Of a DNA stretch of 64,000 nt, positions 57,201 through 64,000 are shown piece after piece. The DNA is from Planktothrix sp. FACHB-1365. Its GTDB lineage: Bacteria > Cyanobacteriota > Cyanobacteriia > Cyanobacteriales > Microcoleaceae. The notes below the pieces were generated by a model. The model ran no database searches and was not told where the DNA came from. It worked only from the letters and a program-made list of their open reading frames with translations. The first letter of the stretch is position 1. Each line of letters starts with the position of its first letter. The stretch covers positions 52,947 through 116,946 of the forward strand of contig NZ_JACJSC010000019.1 in assembly GCF_014697575.1 (NCBI RefSeq), given 5' to 3'. The translations under genes and the position numbers were made by a program.

Positions 57201-60200
57201 GCGTTATTCAAGAACTAAATGCCAATGTACTACTCGATGTTGTCTTTGGCGGATGGTCTAATGATCTTGATGCTGACTACTTCCGGTTTAAATTTGAAGG
57301 AGATGTTCAGGCTGTATTTGGTGTAGCAACTATTGCTGAAGTTACGGATTTACAAATTCTCGAATACTTGCATCAACAGGAAACCGTTGATATTAAAACA
57401 ATCAACTGGTTTGATACCGATGAATATGTCAAAAAATACGGTAAGGATCTCGAAGAAGCCCTAAAAGATTGCTACCCTGTTAAAGACATTAGTGAACTAT
57501 CAAGTCAGCAAATTATTCAGTTTGCCTTTAGTGTTGATGCCAAAGCATTTAGTGTAGAAGGATTGATTGATTTAGAGTACGTTAGTAACTCCTTTGGAGC
57601 AGCTATTGTTGGAGGTGATCAAGTTACTGAAAAATGGGTGAGTCAATATATCAGCCTTGATGCTGGATATGTTGAGTTTCAACTCAGTAGTTTGATTGAA
57701 GCGGAAACCGTTACCTTAGAACAAATTAATACAGTTCTAGGAACTGAGGTTGCAAGTGTTGATTTGTTGAGTAAAAAACAACTAATCGACTTAATTAATA
57801 ATAGTGAATTCCAGACTGCTTTAGGCGAAGGTGTTGAAGTCAAACTGTTCCAAGATACTCCGAATTTGGATTATATCAAGGAAACCTTTGCTCCCGCTTT
57901 AGCAGAAGTTTTAGGGGTGAATATTGCCTCAATTACGGGTGAAGAAACTAACGTTGTTACTAACGATGAAGTTCTAGCTTATTTCGTTGAAAATAAAGCC
58001 GCAGATATTGCTGCATTTGCGGGAGTTACTGAAGCGGAAGTTACAACAGAGTTAGCACAACAATGGTTACTTGAAGCTAATGTCATCTCATTAAATGATG
58101 ATGGGACTCCCGATGACGGAACTACCACTGAAATTGACTTAGTTTATGGTCGTTATCAACTCGAACAGTTAGTTACGGACGAAACACTCACCCTCGATAC
58201 TGTTAATGAATTCTTACCTACATCCATTGAGTCTTTAGACAATATTACGGATGAAGATCTCACGAATTTATTACTCAATGAAGAATTTCAAACCGCGTTA
58301 GGTGAGAATAGTATTGAGTTAGTTCAATCTAGCGGTTTAGATTTAGATTTTCTGGTTTCAGAATATCAAGATGAACTGTCAGCATACTACAGTTTACCTG
58401 TCAATACTGAATTTACCGAACAACAAATTAAGGATTATTTCAGTACCGAATATGCTGAAGAAATTGCAACCGAAGGTGTGACGGTTGAAGAATATATTCA
58501 GCAGTTTACGGTGACAGAAGTTCCCGCAACCGACCCAGAAACTGACTCGGCGGAAGACTTTGATCCAGAATATGTGAAATTCCAACTTCAAGATTTGTTG
58601 AATGATGATGTAATTACTCTGGACGATGTTAATGGTGTTCTGACTACTGATGTTCAGGCGTTAGATGCGTTAACGGATGATCAAGTTAAAGAGTTAATTC
58701 TCAACGAAGCCTTTAACACAGAACTGGGTGACGATAATGCTCTGAAACTGACACAAACAGAAACCGTTGATTTTAACTATATTCGTAGCGTTTACGCTGA
58801 AGAATTAGCCGAGGCTTATACTGTTTCTGTTGATGATGTTTTAGCCGGAGATGTTGTTGAACTCACGGACGAACAAATCCTCACCGCCTTTACAGAAAGT
58901 CTGTCAACTGTTGACGTGGGATACGTCAGTTATCAACTCGAACAATTGATTACTGATGCAACATTAAGTTTAGATCAAGTCAAACAATTCTTAGGAACTG
59001 AAGACGTAACTTTTGCAACGGTTGAAGACTTGACAAATTCTCAACTCATTGAGTTGGTTTACAGTTCAGAATTCAAGGCGTTGTTAAAAGCAGAAAATCA
59101 GAAGCTGGAACTGTCCCCTGTTGATTATGAACAGTATATTAAGGACAATTCCGAAGCCTTAGAAGCCGCCTATCCAGATGTTACTAATATCGAAGATTTA
59201 ACTCTGGAACAAGTCAAACAGTTTATGTATGGCGAAGGTGTTAAACAGGGAATTGAGATTGACAAATATCTTGCCCTTGATTATCTCGAAAGTACCTACA
59301 TCAGCGCCATTAATAGTGTTGAAATTAATGACCAGGTGGTGTTAGATTGGCTGAAAGATGACTACAATGAACTGGATGTCAACTATCTGCGTTATCAATT
59401 TGAACAGTTAAGCGTTGAACAACAAACACAGTTATTAACTGAACTGCAAATTGAGAAAGACGTGAATTCTCTCACGAATCAAGACATCATTTCTATTAGC
59501 TTTAGCAGCACTTACAAACAAGTGTTGAATATTGAAAGCATTCAACTGAAAGCTATTGATGTTGATGCTTATCGGGAAGAATACGCTGAACAGCTTGTTG
59601 ATTATTACTTCCCAGATGATGATTCTGATGATGATTCTGATGATGATTCCGAAGATGATTCTGATGACGGGACTACCGATGACGGGACTACCGATGACGG
59701 AACTACCGATGATGACGGGACTACCGATGACGGGACTACCGATGACGGGACTACCGATGACGGAACTACCGATGATGACGGGACTACCGATGACGGGACT
59801 ACCGATGATGGTACTACCGACGACGATGGTACTACCGATGACGATGGTACTACCGATGACGGGACTACCGATGACGGGACTACCGACGACGGGACTACCG
59901 ACGACGATGGTACTACCGATGACGATGGTACTACCGATGACGGGACTACCGATGACGGGACTACCGACGACGATGGTACTACCGATGATGACGGGACTAC
60001 CGATGACGGAACTACCGATGACGGAACCGGTACACCAACGGATGACCCGGAAGATGATGATGGTGGAAATGGCAACTTAGTTGACCAAATTAGTGACAAA
60101 GACATCATTAAGTTTGCTTTCAGTGAAGGAATCAAACAAGGAATTGATCCTCTGGAATTCATTGATAAAGAATACCTGAAAGCGACTTTTTCCGCCGAAC

Positions 60201-61222
60201 TAGCAACCTATTATAACGTTGAGGTATCGGCTGTTGCTCAACTCGATGATTCCTTGGTAGCTGACTATGTTTTCGGTGGGATTTTGGGTGCAGAAATTGA
60301 CTACAAATTCTATAGCCAAACCTACAAAGCCGAGTTAGAAACCACCTTCAGCAAATCTATTGAACAAGTGACAGAAACTGAAATCCTGCAACACGCTTTA
60401 GACGTGACAATTCCTCAAGGAAAAGCGATTGCGGCTGTTGATGTTGATGGATTTGTGAAAGAATACAAGGAAGAACTGTCTGATATTTTTGGACTCGAAC
60501 CCAAAGATCTCAAAAAACTGGATAAAGGTTTCCTCAAAGACTTTGTTCTTGAACAAGCCAAAGATTACGATTTGGATGGCAAAAAATACACCAATCTTGA
60601 CTACTATCGCAATCAAGATGGAGAAGAATTGTTAGACAACTACCGCGAGGAAAATGTCTACAATATTGATCCCCAGAAAGTCTTTGATTACACCGTTGAA
60701 AATCCTCAAGAAGTTCCCAGTACGGCTCCAACAATTGACTTAGTTTGGTATCAAGAACAATATGCTGATGATATTGCAGCAAATCAAGCTAAAATCGATA
60801 CCAATAAAGACAACCAAATTAGCAACGATGAGTTGTCGGTCTATGCAACCGGAGAAGGTTTAATTAAAGGAAATAAACCCTCTGAATTGTTAGAAGACTT
60901 CGATCAATATGTTGCTGATCCTGAAGTACAAGAAGACCTCTTAAACTACTACAATATCGAGTCGGTTGATGCACTGACAAATCCTCAAATTATGACCTAT
61001 ATGGTGGGTAAAGGTTTGTCAGATGGTCACGAACCCTTCAGTGATGAATTCTTAACGAATAATCCTGAACTGGAGTTTGAAGCCTTCAAACAAGCTAATG
61101 CTCAAGCCTTAGTTCAATACACAGGAGTTGCGCTCGAACAAGTGACTTACTTGAATGTCTTCTCCTATCAGGCTAGTGTGGGTTTGTTTAACTCAACAAC
61201 CAGTAACGATGGTTTAGCCTAA
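54245..61222 (+). CDS. Giant acidic repeat protein, unrecognised
   Basis: About 2325 residues. The N-terminus has five units of about 43 residues (FNINDYLTLNPDVEQAV, then EHFLDAGIEEQRHFN), a motif seen beside RTX and other secreted repeat proteins. Two Thr/Pro linkers follow (about 279-299 and 345-389). Then come about 20 copies of a degenerate 50-60-residue unit of the form hD-x-x-Y-hK-x-x-Y-x-x-x-L ... LT-x-x-Q-I-x-x-F. A 150-residue DDGTT tract lies near 1790-1938, then more units to the end. No signal peptide, membrane helix or RTX tail. ATG 54245 is preferred over TTG 54140. It may be a secreted surface or matrix protein; this is inference. Confidence 0.75.
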   Translation: MDDLQKFIKEFDKLGDKIGKLADKPEKFFKKLDKIFDKNAYLKLNPDVKQAVEAGLLTAEEHFLLYGIYENRECSYIFNVRQYLQLNVNIKIAVEQEGLSAVEHFVDLGQSQNLPWNPLFNINDYLTLNPDVEQAVQEGLTNATEHFLDAGIEEQRHFNFVFNPQDYLALNPDVEVQVQQGLINPIKHFFDFGQFEKRECNKSFFNVKHYLAANPDVQQAVEEGRISAIAHFMEFGLLENRPFNPNISVTQILQQFNVTSLSAISIEQIKQFIEVSLSTPTPIPTPTPTPTPTPTPTPENTTSDTPEIVFNESEGSTDDDTTTETPTTPNQQRPPIDLNIPERPTLSPTPTPAPTVAPTPQPTPEPTPVPTPEPTVAPTPEPTPVPSQEFFNLDYIKTTYASVLKIGLNVEDLSTVSEQDIIDFLNENGLELEINPSLYVDIKIYTQTYSQQLISFYQVTSVSELTFVQILNYISGEGLDQGNSPSLFIDFDFVKKNYAKKLEKFFEKTLDKITKKEILEYIDKEGIKNGDKLSGCLDFDYIRLTYSAELTAKFGISIELITNQQIFEFINSEEGSNVITNPAPTVDINFVKVVYAQQIAAYFNISIEQVITLSNIQILLFINNVPPEQSIDTSWTVSLNYLEAVYGTELVAQLGENPSIEQILQLIEEQGIKNGHTVSPFMSLDYVKQLHLDKIIEKYNITDVTKIEDEDVLESINVDYSIDVEYCRVKYVTQLAAYFKVSEAEVVNLTEEQIKVYILGIGLELGLAGNAIDFKKVEKLLEKELKDFFKVKDVKELTDGQIKAFLSGEGKKLGLIKQISEAVDVEYYKGIYGEALTAQFGEDVTAEEVVEFLFGDAAPVIDMNFCLEQYADELTQYAEVLGKTLQDLTPEDLKQYFLSNEGFDVNKNLTAFDLEAFSTQYSSQLITFYNVTSVAELNQTQVYQFITHEAYKFNLDISELISEEGLAFYKEEFAEKIAIKYGVEVSVIQELNANVLLDVVFGGWSNDLDADYFRFKFEGDVQAVFGVATIAEVTDLQILEYLHQQETVDIKTINWFDTDEYVKKYGKDLEEALKDCYPVKDISELSSQQIIQFAFSVDAKAFSVEGLIDLEYVSNSFGAAIVGGDQVTEKWVSQYISLDAGYVEFQLSSLIEAETVTLEQINTVLGTEVASVDLLSKKQLIDLINNSEFQTALGEGVEVKLFQDTPNLDYIKETFAPALAEVLGVNIASITGEETNVVTNDEVLAYFVENKAADIAAFAGVTEAEVTTELAQQWLLEANVISLNDDGTPDDGTTTEIDLVYGRYQLEQLVTDETLTLDTVNEFLPTSIESLDNITDEDLTNLLLNEEFQTALGENSIELVQSSGLDLDFLVSEYQDELSAYYSLPVNTEFTEQQIKDYFSTEYAEEIATEGVTVEEYIQQFTVTEVPATDPETDSAEDFDPEYVKFQLQDLLNDDVITLDDVNGVLTTDVQALDALTDDQVKELILNEAFNTELGDDNALKLTQTETVDFNYIRSVYAEELAEAYTVSVDDVLAGDVVELTDEQILTAFTESLSTVDVGYVSYQLEQLITDATLSLDQVKQFLGTEDVTFATVEDLTNSQLIELVYSSEFKALLKAENQKLELSPVDYEQYIKDNSEALEAAYPDVTNIEDLTLEQVKQFMYGEGVKQGIEIDKYLALDYLESTYISAINSVEINDQVVLDWLKDDYNELDVNYLRYQFEQLSVEQQTQLLTELQIEKDVNSLTNQDIISISFSSTYKQVLNIESIQLKAIDVDAYREEYAEQLVDYYFPDDDSDDDSDDDSEDDSDDGTTDDGTTDDGTTDDDGTTDDGTTDDGTTDDGTTDDDGTTDDGTTDDGTTDDDGTTDDDGTTDDGTTDDGTTDDGTTDDDGTTDDDGTTDDGTTDDGTTDDDGTTDDDGTTDDGTTDDGTGTPTDDPEDDDGGNGNLVDQISDKDIIKFAFSEGIKQGIDPLEFIDKEYLKATFSAELATYYNVEVSAVAQLDDSLVADYVFGGILGAEIDYKFYSQTYKAELETTFSKSIEQVTETEILQHALDVTIPQGKAIAAVDVDGFVKEYKEELSDIFGLEPKDLKKLDKGFLKDFVLEQAKDYDLDGKKYTNLDYYRNQDGEELLDNYREENVYNIDPQKVFDYTVENPQEVPSTAPTIDLVWYQEQYADDIAANQAKIDTNKDNQISNDELSVYATGEGLIKGNKPSELLEDFDQYVADPEVQEDLLNYYNIESVDALTNPQIMTYMVGKGLSDGHEPFSDEFLTNNPELEFEAFKQANAQALVQYTGVALEQVTYLNVFSYQASVGLFNSTTSNDGLA
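59613..60060 (+). repeat. Coding minisatellite encoding DDGTT / DDDGTT
   Basis: Tandem 15-base (GATGACGGGACTACC) and 18-base (with an extra GAT or GAC) units encode about 25 DDGTT/DDDGTT repeats, preceded by DDDSDDDSEDDSDD. Synonymous variants (GGG/GGT/GGA; GAT/GAC) mix between units, as expected from slippage and gene conversion. Confidence 0.9.
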
Positions 61223-61245
61223 TCTAATTTTAAATTACACCTCCT

Positions 61246-61278
61246 AACCTCCCCTGGCTCCCCCAGGGGGGCTTTTTT
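61246..61278 (+). terminator. Rho-independent terminator of the giant gene
   Basis: CCCCTGG-CTCCC-CCAGGGG followed by GGCTTTTTT lies 29 bases after the stop codon. A strong GC-rich stem with a T tract. Confidence 0.9.
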
Positions 61279-61374
61279 ATTGCATTAAGTTTTGAAAAGA
61301 TAACTCTAATTTATGATTAGAATATAATTATCTGATTCAATATTTGTCTTTAGTTTATCTACCTACGCTTACCC

Positions 61375-63324
61375 ATGATTAGGAAAATCTATATTCGGCT
61401 TCCGGTAAGCCAAAAAATTATTATTCCGTTTTTGACTGTATTTGTGATGGTTTTAATTACAGGAATCATGATTATTGGTTTTTGGTTTACACAAAATTTA
61501 GAAACCAATATTAAAGAGGATATGAAAGCTGCTGTACCTTGGATTAAACGAGAATTTGGAGAACAAATTGAATTATTATTACTCGAAAATCGCAAACTTT
61601 CTAATTTAGAAGTATTACAATTAGGTGTGCAGAACTGGAATGATAAAACACTAATTCAGCAAATTATTCTTCTTAAAGAAGAATTAGATTTAGATTGGCT
61701 ACAGATTGTTAATGAAAAAAGTCAAATTATAGTGGATTGGAGAGAAGAAGAATTCAAGAATATAAAAGTTAATCAAGAAAACCTAATCAAAAAAAGTTTA
61801 AGGGGATTATCCTTTACAGATTTATTGAATAGTCAAGATGAATCGAAGAGTTTAATTGTAGCAGTTTCTCCCATTCAATTCCAGAATCATGTACTGGGAG
61901 TTATTACCTTGGGTCAGTTAGTAACACCGGAATTACTAGAACAATTTAAAGAAGGAATTAAAGCCCATCTTGTTGCTTTTAATAATAAATCTCAAATTAT
62001 TGCTTCTACGTTACCTGAAGTCACTCAAATTGCTTGGAATCCCCCTAAAGTAAATCAACCCTCAGAAAATATTAGGATTCAAAACCAAAGCTATTTAGCA
62101 GAAACGATTGTTTTAGGAGAAGTCAATCAAAATCCTTTAAAAATTACTTTATTATATCCTAAAACTTCATTAGAAGAAGGGAAAAAGCTGCTCTGGACAG
62201 AATTAATAGAATTATTAATTACTGGCGTTGTAATTGTGACAATAACAGGAATTTTAATTGCTCGCGCTATTACATATCCCTTACAAAGTTTTATCCATGT
62301 TACTGAACAATTATCGGCTCGAAACTTAACGGAAAGAGTTCCGATCAACAGTCATGATGAAATAGGAAAACTGGGAATGGCTTTTAATACAATGGCGCAA
62401 CAGTTAGCAGAATATGAATCTTTGCGTCAAGAACAATTAGATCAGCTTTCACAAACGCTCTCGGAATTAAAGCAAACTCAATCTCATTTAATTCAAGCTG
62501 AGAAAATGTCTAGTTTAGGTCAGTTAGTCGCTGGAGTTGCTCATGAAATTAATAATCCGGTTAGTTTTATCTATGGAAATATAGAATATATTAAACAATA
62601 TACTCAAGATTTATTACGATTAATCGAAATTTATCAAGCCTATTATCCAAATCCACCCCAGGAAATTATCACAATTTTTGAAGAAATTGATTTAGAATTT
62701 ATTTATAAAGATTTACCCAAGTTAGTTAATTCTATCCAAACGGGTGCTGATCGCATTCGTAAAATTGTTTTATCTTTACGCAATTTCTCTCGTTTAGATG
62801 AAGCAGAAATAAAATCTGTTAATATTCATGAAGGCATCGAAAATAGTCTAATTATCTTAAATCATCGTTTAAATTCACAAATAGAAATTATTAAAAATTA
62901 TAGCCATTTACCGGAAATAGAATGTTATGCTTCATCTTTAAATCAAGTGTTTATGGCAATTTTAACTAACGCTATTGATGCGATTGAAGAAGCTAAAACT
63001 CAAAAAAACATGAACCCTACAATTTTAATTTGTACAGAAATGCAAGATAACGATCATATTAGAATTAGAATTAAAGATAATGGGAAAGGGATTCCTTTAA
63101 TGATTAAAGATCGAATTTTTGATCCCTTTTTTACCACAAAAGATATTGGGAAAGGAACGGGGTTAAGTTTAGCGATCGCCTATCAAATTATTCAACATCA
63201 TCAAGGAGAAATTCAGGTTAATTCCTCAGAAAATGAAGGTACAGAATTTATTATTACTTTACCTATAAAATATCATCCCTCCCATGCTATATCTCCTCTG
63301 GACTTACCCAAATTAACTTCTTAA
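61375..63324 (+). CDS. Membrane sensor histidine kinase (CHASE-like/HAMP/HisKA/HATPase)
   Basis: A 649-residue kinase. TM1 at about 15-38 and TM2 at about 275-297 enclose an extracellular sensor domain. HAMP follows (AITYPLQSFIHVTEQLSARN), then a short coiled coil and HisKA with the phospho-acceptor in SLGQLVAGVAHEINNPVSF (about residue 388). The ATPase has N-box NQVFMAILTNAIDAIEEA, G1 IKDNGKGIP, F-box FDPFFTTK and G2 GKGTGLSLAIAY. All catalytic residues are present. It ends 22 residues after the ATPase fold. No regulator lies directly beside it. The following IS element starts at its stop codon. Confidence 0.93.
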   Translation: MIRKIYIRLPVSQKIIIPFLTVFVMVLITGIMIIGFWFTQNLETNIKEDMKAAVPWIKREFGEQIELLLLENRKLSNLEVLQLGVQNWNDKTLIQQIILLKEELDLDWLQIVNEKSQIIVDWREEEFKNIKVNQENLIKKSLRGLSFTDLLNSQDESKSLIVAVSPIQFQNHVLGVITLGQLVTPELLEQFKEGIKAHLVAFNNKSQIIASTLPEVTQIAWNPPKVNQPSENIRIQNQSYLAETIVLGEVNQNPLKITLLYPKTSLEEGKKLLWTELIELLITGVVIVTITGILIARAITYPLQSFIHVTEQLSARNLTERVPINSHDEIGKLGMAFNTMAQQLAEYESLRQEQLDQLSQTLSELKQTQSHLIQAEKMSSLGQLVAGVAHEINNPVSFIYGNIEYIKQYTQDLLRLIEIYQAYYPNPPQEIITIFEEIDLEFIYKDLPKLVNSIQTGADRIRKIVLSLRNFSRLDEAEIKSVNIHEGIENSLIILNHRLNSQIEIIKNYSHLPEIECYASSLNQVFMAILTNAIDAIEEAKTQKNMNPTILICTEMQDNDHIRIRIKDNGKGIPLMIKDRIFDPFFTTKDIGKGTGLSLAIAYQIIQHHQGEIQVNSSENEGTEFIITLPIKYHPSHAISPLDLPKLTS

Positions 63325-63328
63325 AGCA

Positions 63329-63631
63329 TTAGTAATGCTTCTTAAATTCTACAGGGAATTCTTTCTTGAGCATTCTTGCTGTAGAGCTTTTTAAACTCCC
63401 CACAACCGCAGCAATTGAGTTTTTAGGATGGAAGTCTAACAAGATATGGATATGGTCAGACTCCCCATTAAACTCAATCAACTGACAATCCATTTTATTT
63501 GATACTTGCTCAACCATTTCTTTTAAACGGTTGAGCATTTCTGCGTTTAAAACCTTTTTGCGGTAATGAGTAACAAAGACAAAGTGTAGTCGCACACTAA
63601 AAACACTATAAGAACCCTTTCGGATAGACAT
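63329..63631 (-). pseudogene. tnpA: TnpA Y1 transposase, truncated before the catalytic Tyr
   Basis: A 100-residue IS200-type transposase. The start (SYSVFSVRLHFVFVTHYRKKVL) and the HUH motif (SDHIHILLDFHP, about residue 61) are normal. The protein stops at ...VEFKKHY, about 30-40 residues short of the usual length. The missing part contains the helix with the catalytic tyrosine (the FWSPSYF-type segment), so it should not be able to cleave DNA. The stop falls inside the terminal hairpin, suggesting an internal deletion. Confidence 0.8.
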
Positions 63632-63696
63632 CTTGACAAGGTATAACTCCGTGATTATAATAAGTAACCATAAATATAACAGAAGGTCGATATGTT

Positions 63697-64000
63697 ATGG
63701 CTACCAAACGAGTAACTTTCCGACTCTATCCAACTCAATCACAAGCCAATAAGATGCACTATTGGAGAAAGCTACATTGTGCTTTATACAACGCTTGCGT
63801 GGAACATCGGAAAACATCTTATAAGCGATTCAATAAGTCAATCAACTATTTTGACCAACAGAATTGTTTGCCGGAATTCAAAGAATTCTGGACAGATTAT
63901 AAGGAACTTGGTAGCCACGCATTACAAGATACTGTTAAACGAGTTGATTTAGCCTTTCAACGCTTCTTTAAACTTAAATCTGGATATCCCAAATTCAAGA
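63697..64000 (+). CDS. tnpB: TnpB N-terminal part, runs off the window
   Basis: An open frame from ATG 63697 to the window end encodes 101 residues, MATKRVTFRLYPTQSQANKM onward, with LHCALYNACVEHRK and the LQDTVKRVDLAFQRFFKLKSG segment of TnpB/OrfB. The RuvC and zinc-finger parts lie outside the window, so activity cannot be judged. It differs clearly from the TnpB at 35889, so the two elements are of different subgroups. Confidence 0.88.
   Translation, partial: MATKRVTFRLYPTQSQANKMHYWRKLHCALYNACVEHRKTSYKRFNKSINYFDQQNCLPEFKEFWTDYKELGSHALQDTVKRVDLAFQRFFKLKSGYPKFK

Larger units (their letters stand above)
63324..64000. mobile_element. IS200/IS605-family element, divergent tnpA/tnpB, cut by the window end
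   Basis: The left boundary is at the kinase stop codon: a perfect hairpin AAGCATTA-G-TAATGCTT at 63324-63340 matches the expected left-end structure. tnpA (minus) and tnpB (plus) diverge from a 65-base gap. The right end is beyond base 64000. Confidence 0.8.

Noticed and set aside
59605..60162. Long minus-strand frame rich in SSVVPSS
   Set aside because: It is the reverse reading of the DDGTT minisatellite; repeats keep several frames open.
1..64000. CRISPR array
   Set aside because: Tandem repeats here have 7-, 15/18-, 40- or 144-base periods without regular unique spacers.

Overview
The window is cyanobacterial. It encodes PsaK and PsbK (photosystem I and II), the RuBisCO assembly factor Raf1, a photosystem II S4-domain protein, a CpcS/CpeS-type bilin lyase, MenD and an NdbB-like quinone oxidoreductase, and a CruP-like carotenoid flavoprotein. 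HIP1 octamers (GCGATCGC) are scattered throughout. Low GC, heptanucleotide tandem repeats, several dispersed palindromic repeat families and IS200/IS605 elements suggest a filamentous Oscillatoriales such as a Planktothrix relative; the genus is inference.

Layout. 0.3-8 kb: a small membrane protein, the S4 protein, a coiled-coil membrane protein, raf1, a DUF4349 lipoprotein and a UvrD-like helicase. 8-12.3 kb: dnaE as one uninterrupted gene carrying a 203-residue mini-intein, while the site where many cyanobacteria have the split DnaE intein is continuous. 12.4-22.8 kb: menD, a PaaK/F390-synthetase-like enzyme, a membrane protein, the CruP-like gene, psaK, ndbB, a HAD phosphatase and a DUF4336 protein. 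23-31 kb: a Calx-beta/VCBS/M23 surface protein with near-identical repeats, a nucleotidyltransferase remnant, allantoinase PuuE, an RTX protein, an Rpn-family nuclease, a GST and psbK. 31-34.5 kb: a transglutaminase / alpha-E / ATP-grasp operon. 34.8-46 kb: an accessory region with a TnpB element, gltS, a helicase-less Type IIG/ISP-like restriction-modification enzyme, fbaA, an EVE-DUF262-HNH protein that looks like a modification-dependent nuclease, and a cluster of decayed toxin-antitoxin genes with an orphan IS605 right end, next to tRNA-Lys. 46-54 kb: an aldose epimerase, a CapA-like protein, small conserved genes, a beta-lactamase-fold protein, the bilin lyase and an OmpR-type regulator. 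54-64 kb: a repeat protein of about 2,325 residues with an acidic DDGTT minisatellite, a sensor histidine kinase, and an IS200/IS605 element running off the window.

The least ordinary signals are: (1) the dnaE intein configuration, with a Cys at the usual split site that looks like an intein scar; (2) the EVE-DUF262-HNH fusion close to a Type IIG enzyme and dead toxin-antitoxin loci; (3) the giant repeat protein; (4) dispersed repeats that have become coding sequence in at least two genes; (5) a module shared by three otherwise different membrane proteins; and (6) an orphan IS605 right end (probable omega-RNA scaffold) that has replaced the N-terminus of a DUF433 antitoxin.
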